The notes under the pieces are model-generated. The model made no database searches. It saw only the letters and a list, made by a program, of their open reading frames with translations, and was not told the DNA's origin. DNA of 6,801 nucleotides from an uncultured Actinomycetes bacterium (GTDB lineage: Bacteria; Actinomycetota; Actinomycetes; Nanopelagicales; Nanopelagicaceae). Both the position numbers and the translations under genes were made by a program. Of the stretch, positions 6,098-6,801 are shown piece after piece. The stretch lies in NCBI GenBank assembly GCA_903916775.1, contig CAIWXY010000162.1, positions 1-6,801 of the forward strand, written 5' to 3'. Within the stretch, counting starts at the first letter, position 1. Each line of letters begins with the position of its first letter.

Positions 6098-6801
6098 TTA
6101 TCGAGTGAGTTTGCGATAAGTGACGCGCTTTGGACGTGCAGCTTCTGCACCAAGTCGCTTGATCTTATTCTCTTCATACGATTCAAAATTACCCTCGAAC
6201 CAGAACCACTGAGAGTCGCCTTCGTAGGCCAAGATGTGTGTTGCGATGCGATCCAAGAACCAGCGATCGTGAGAGATCACAACAGCGCAGCCAGGAAATT
6301 CCAGCAAAGCATTTTCTAGTGAACCAAGAGTTTCGACATCAAGATCGTTTGTTGGCTCATCGAGAAGCAGCAGGTTGCCTCCCATTTTGAGTGTGAGTGC
6401 CAAGTTCAAACGGTTGCGCTCACCACCAGAGAGGACGCCGGCAGGCTTCTGTTGGTCTGGGCCTTTAAAACCAAAGGCGGAGACATATGCGCGTGATGGC
6501 ATTTCAACATTTCCGACCTTCATGAAATCAAGACCGTCGGATACAACTTCCCAAAGACTCTTCTTTGGATCGATGCCACCACGAGATTGATCGACATAAG
6601 AAATCTTGACAGTCTCACCGATCTTGACGCTACCTTCATCGGGAGCTTCAAGTCCCAAAATGGTTTTGAAGAGTGTTGTCTTACCCGCACCGTTAGGTCC
6701 GATTACTCCAACAATTCCGTTGCGTGGGAGTGTGAATGAAAGGTCATCGATAAGCAGGCGCTCACCAAAGCCCTTCTTGAGATGATCTACTTCTACAACA
6801 A
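6098..6801 (-). CDS. ettA: Energy-dependent translational throttle protein EttA (ABC-F), C-terminal part only
   Basis: ABC-F ATPase that binds the ribosomal E site and gates entry into elongation according to the ATP/ADP ratio. The visible 233 residues cover the second nucleotide-binding domain and the C-terminus. They include Walker A GPNGAGKTT, signature LSGGERNRLNLAL, Walker B LLLLDEPTNDLD and switch histidine ISHDRWFLDR. The EttA-type ending IATHILAYEGDSQWFWFEGN, then YEEN and a final basic RKLTR, separates it from Uup and antibiotic-resistance ABC-F proteins. The frame is open to the right edge (first visible residues VVEVDHLKKGF), so the TTG at 6658 is an internal codon and not the start. 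The first ATPase domain with its arm motif and the linker lie outside the window. It is the likely first gene of the transcript continuing into glbO. Confidence 0.95.
   Translation of the reverse strand, partial: VVEVDHLKKGFGERLLIDDLSFTLPRNGIVGVIGPNGAGKTTLFKTILGLEAPDEGSVKIGETVKISYVDQSRGGIDPKKSLWEVVSDGLDFMKVGNVEMPSRAYVSAFGFKGPDQQKPAGVLSGGERNRLNLALTLKMGGNLLLLDEPTNDLDVETLGSLENALLEFPGCAVVISHDRWFLDRIATHILAYEGDSQWFWFEGNFESYEENKIKRLGAEAARPKRVTYRKLTR

Noticed and set aside
6659..6801. TTG at 6658 as the start of a short ABC protein
   Set aside because: The frame continues upstream to the window edge with the Walker A motif intact, so TTG is internal to ettA.

Overview
The window looks like a chromosomal core segment of a moderate-GC (roughly 50% by eye) member of the Actinomycetota. 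Three features point there. The aminopeptidase N opens with the N-terminus typical of Streptomyces-type PepN. The truncated globin is very close to the mycobacterial GlbO type. TrmB, PepN, HNH, MscS, globin and EttA are all housekeeping genes commonly found in actinobacteria. The intermediate GC would suit a freshwater planktonic lineage such as the acI/Nanopelagicales group, but that placement is inference. No rRNA, tRNA, CRISPR, transposase, phage gene or origin is visible.

Layout, left to right: (1) the 5' part of trmB (tRNA m7G46 methyltransferase) on the minus strand, running off the left edge; (2) a 79-bp divergent intergenic region carrying a 13-bp palindrome; (3) pepN, a full-length M1 aminopeptidase on the plus strand; (4) a convergent boundary with a perfect 11-bp inverted repeat that overlaps the end of a 58-codon single-pass membrane protein gene on the minus strand; (5) an HNH-domain protein on the minus strand, just upstream of the small gene; (6) a divergent 113-bp region with a hairpin, then an MscS-family channel gene on the plus strand that stops right after its beta domain; (7) a minus-strand series ettA (C-terminal half only) > glbO > benE-like transporter, with 37 bp between the first two and a 20-bp overlap between the last two.

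There are three functional units: a tRNA modification and peptide turnover pair transcribed divergently, an HNH/small-membrane-protein unit, and an ettA-glbO-benE unit. The last joins an energy-sensing translation factor, a haem protein for O2/NO chemistry and a proton-coupled transporter of the benzoate family. The most notable observations are the C-terminally truncated MscS lying 6 bp from the benE-like gene, the easily missed 58-aa membrane protein with a probable leaderless promoter, and the altered signature in the BenE-like protein. I found no convincing previously undescribed multi-gene system; most of the window is ordinary core genome.
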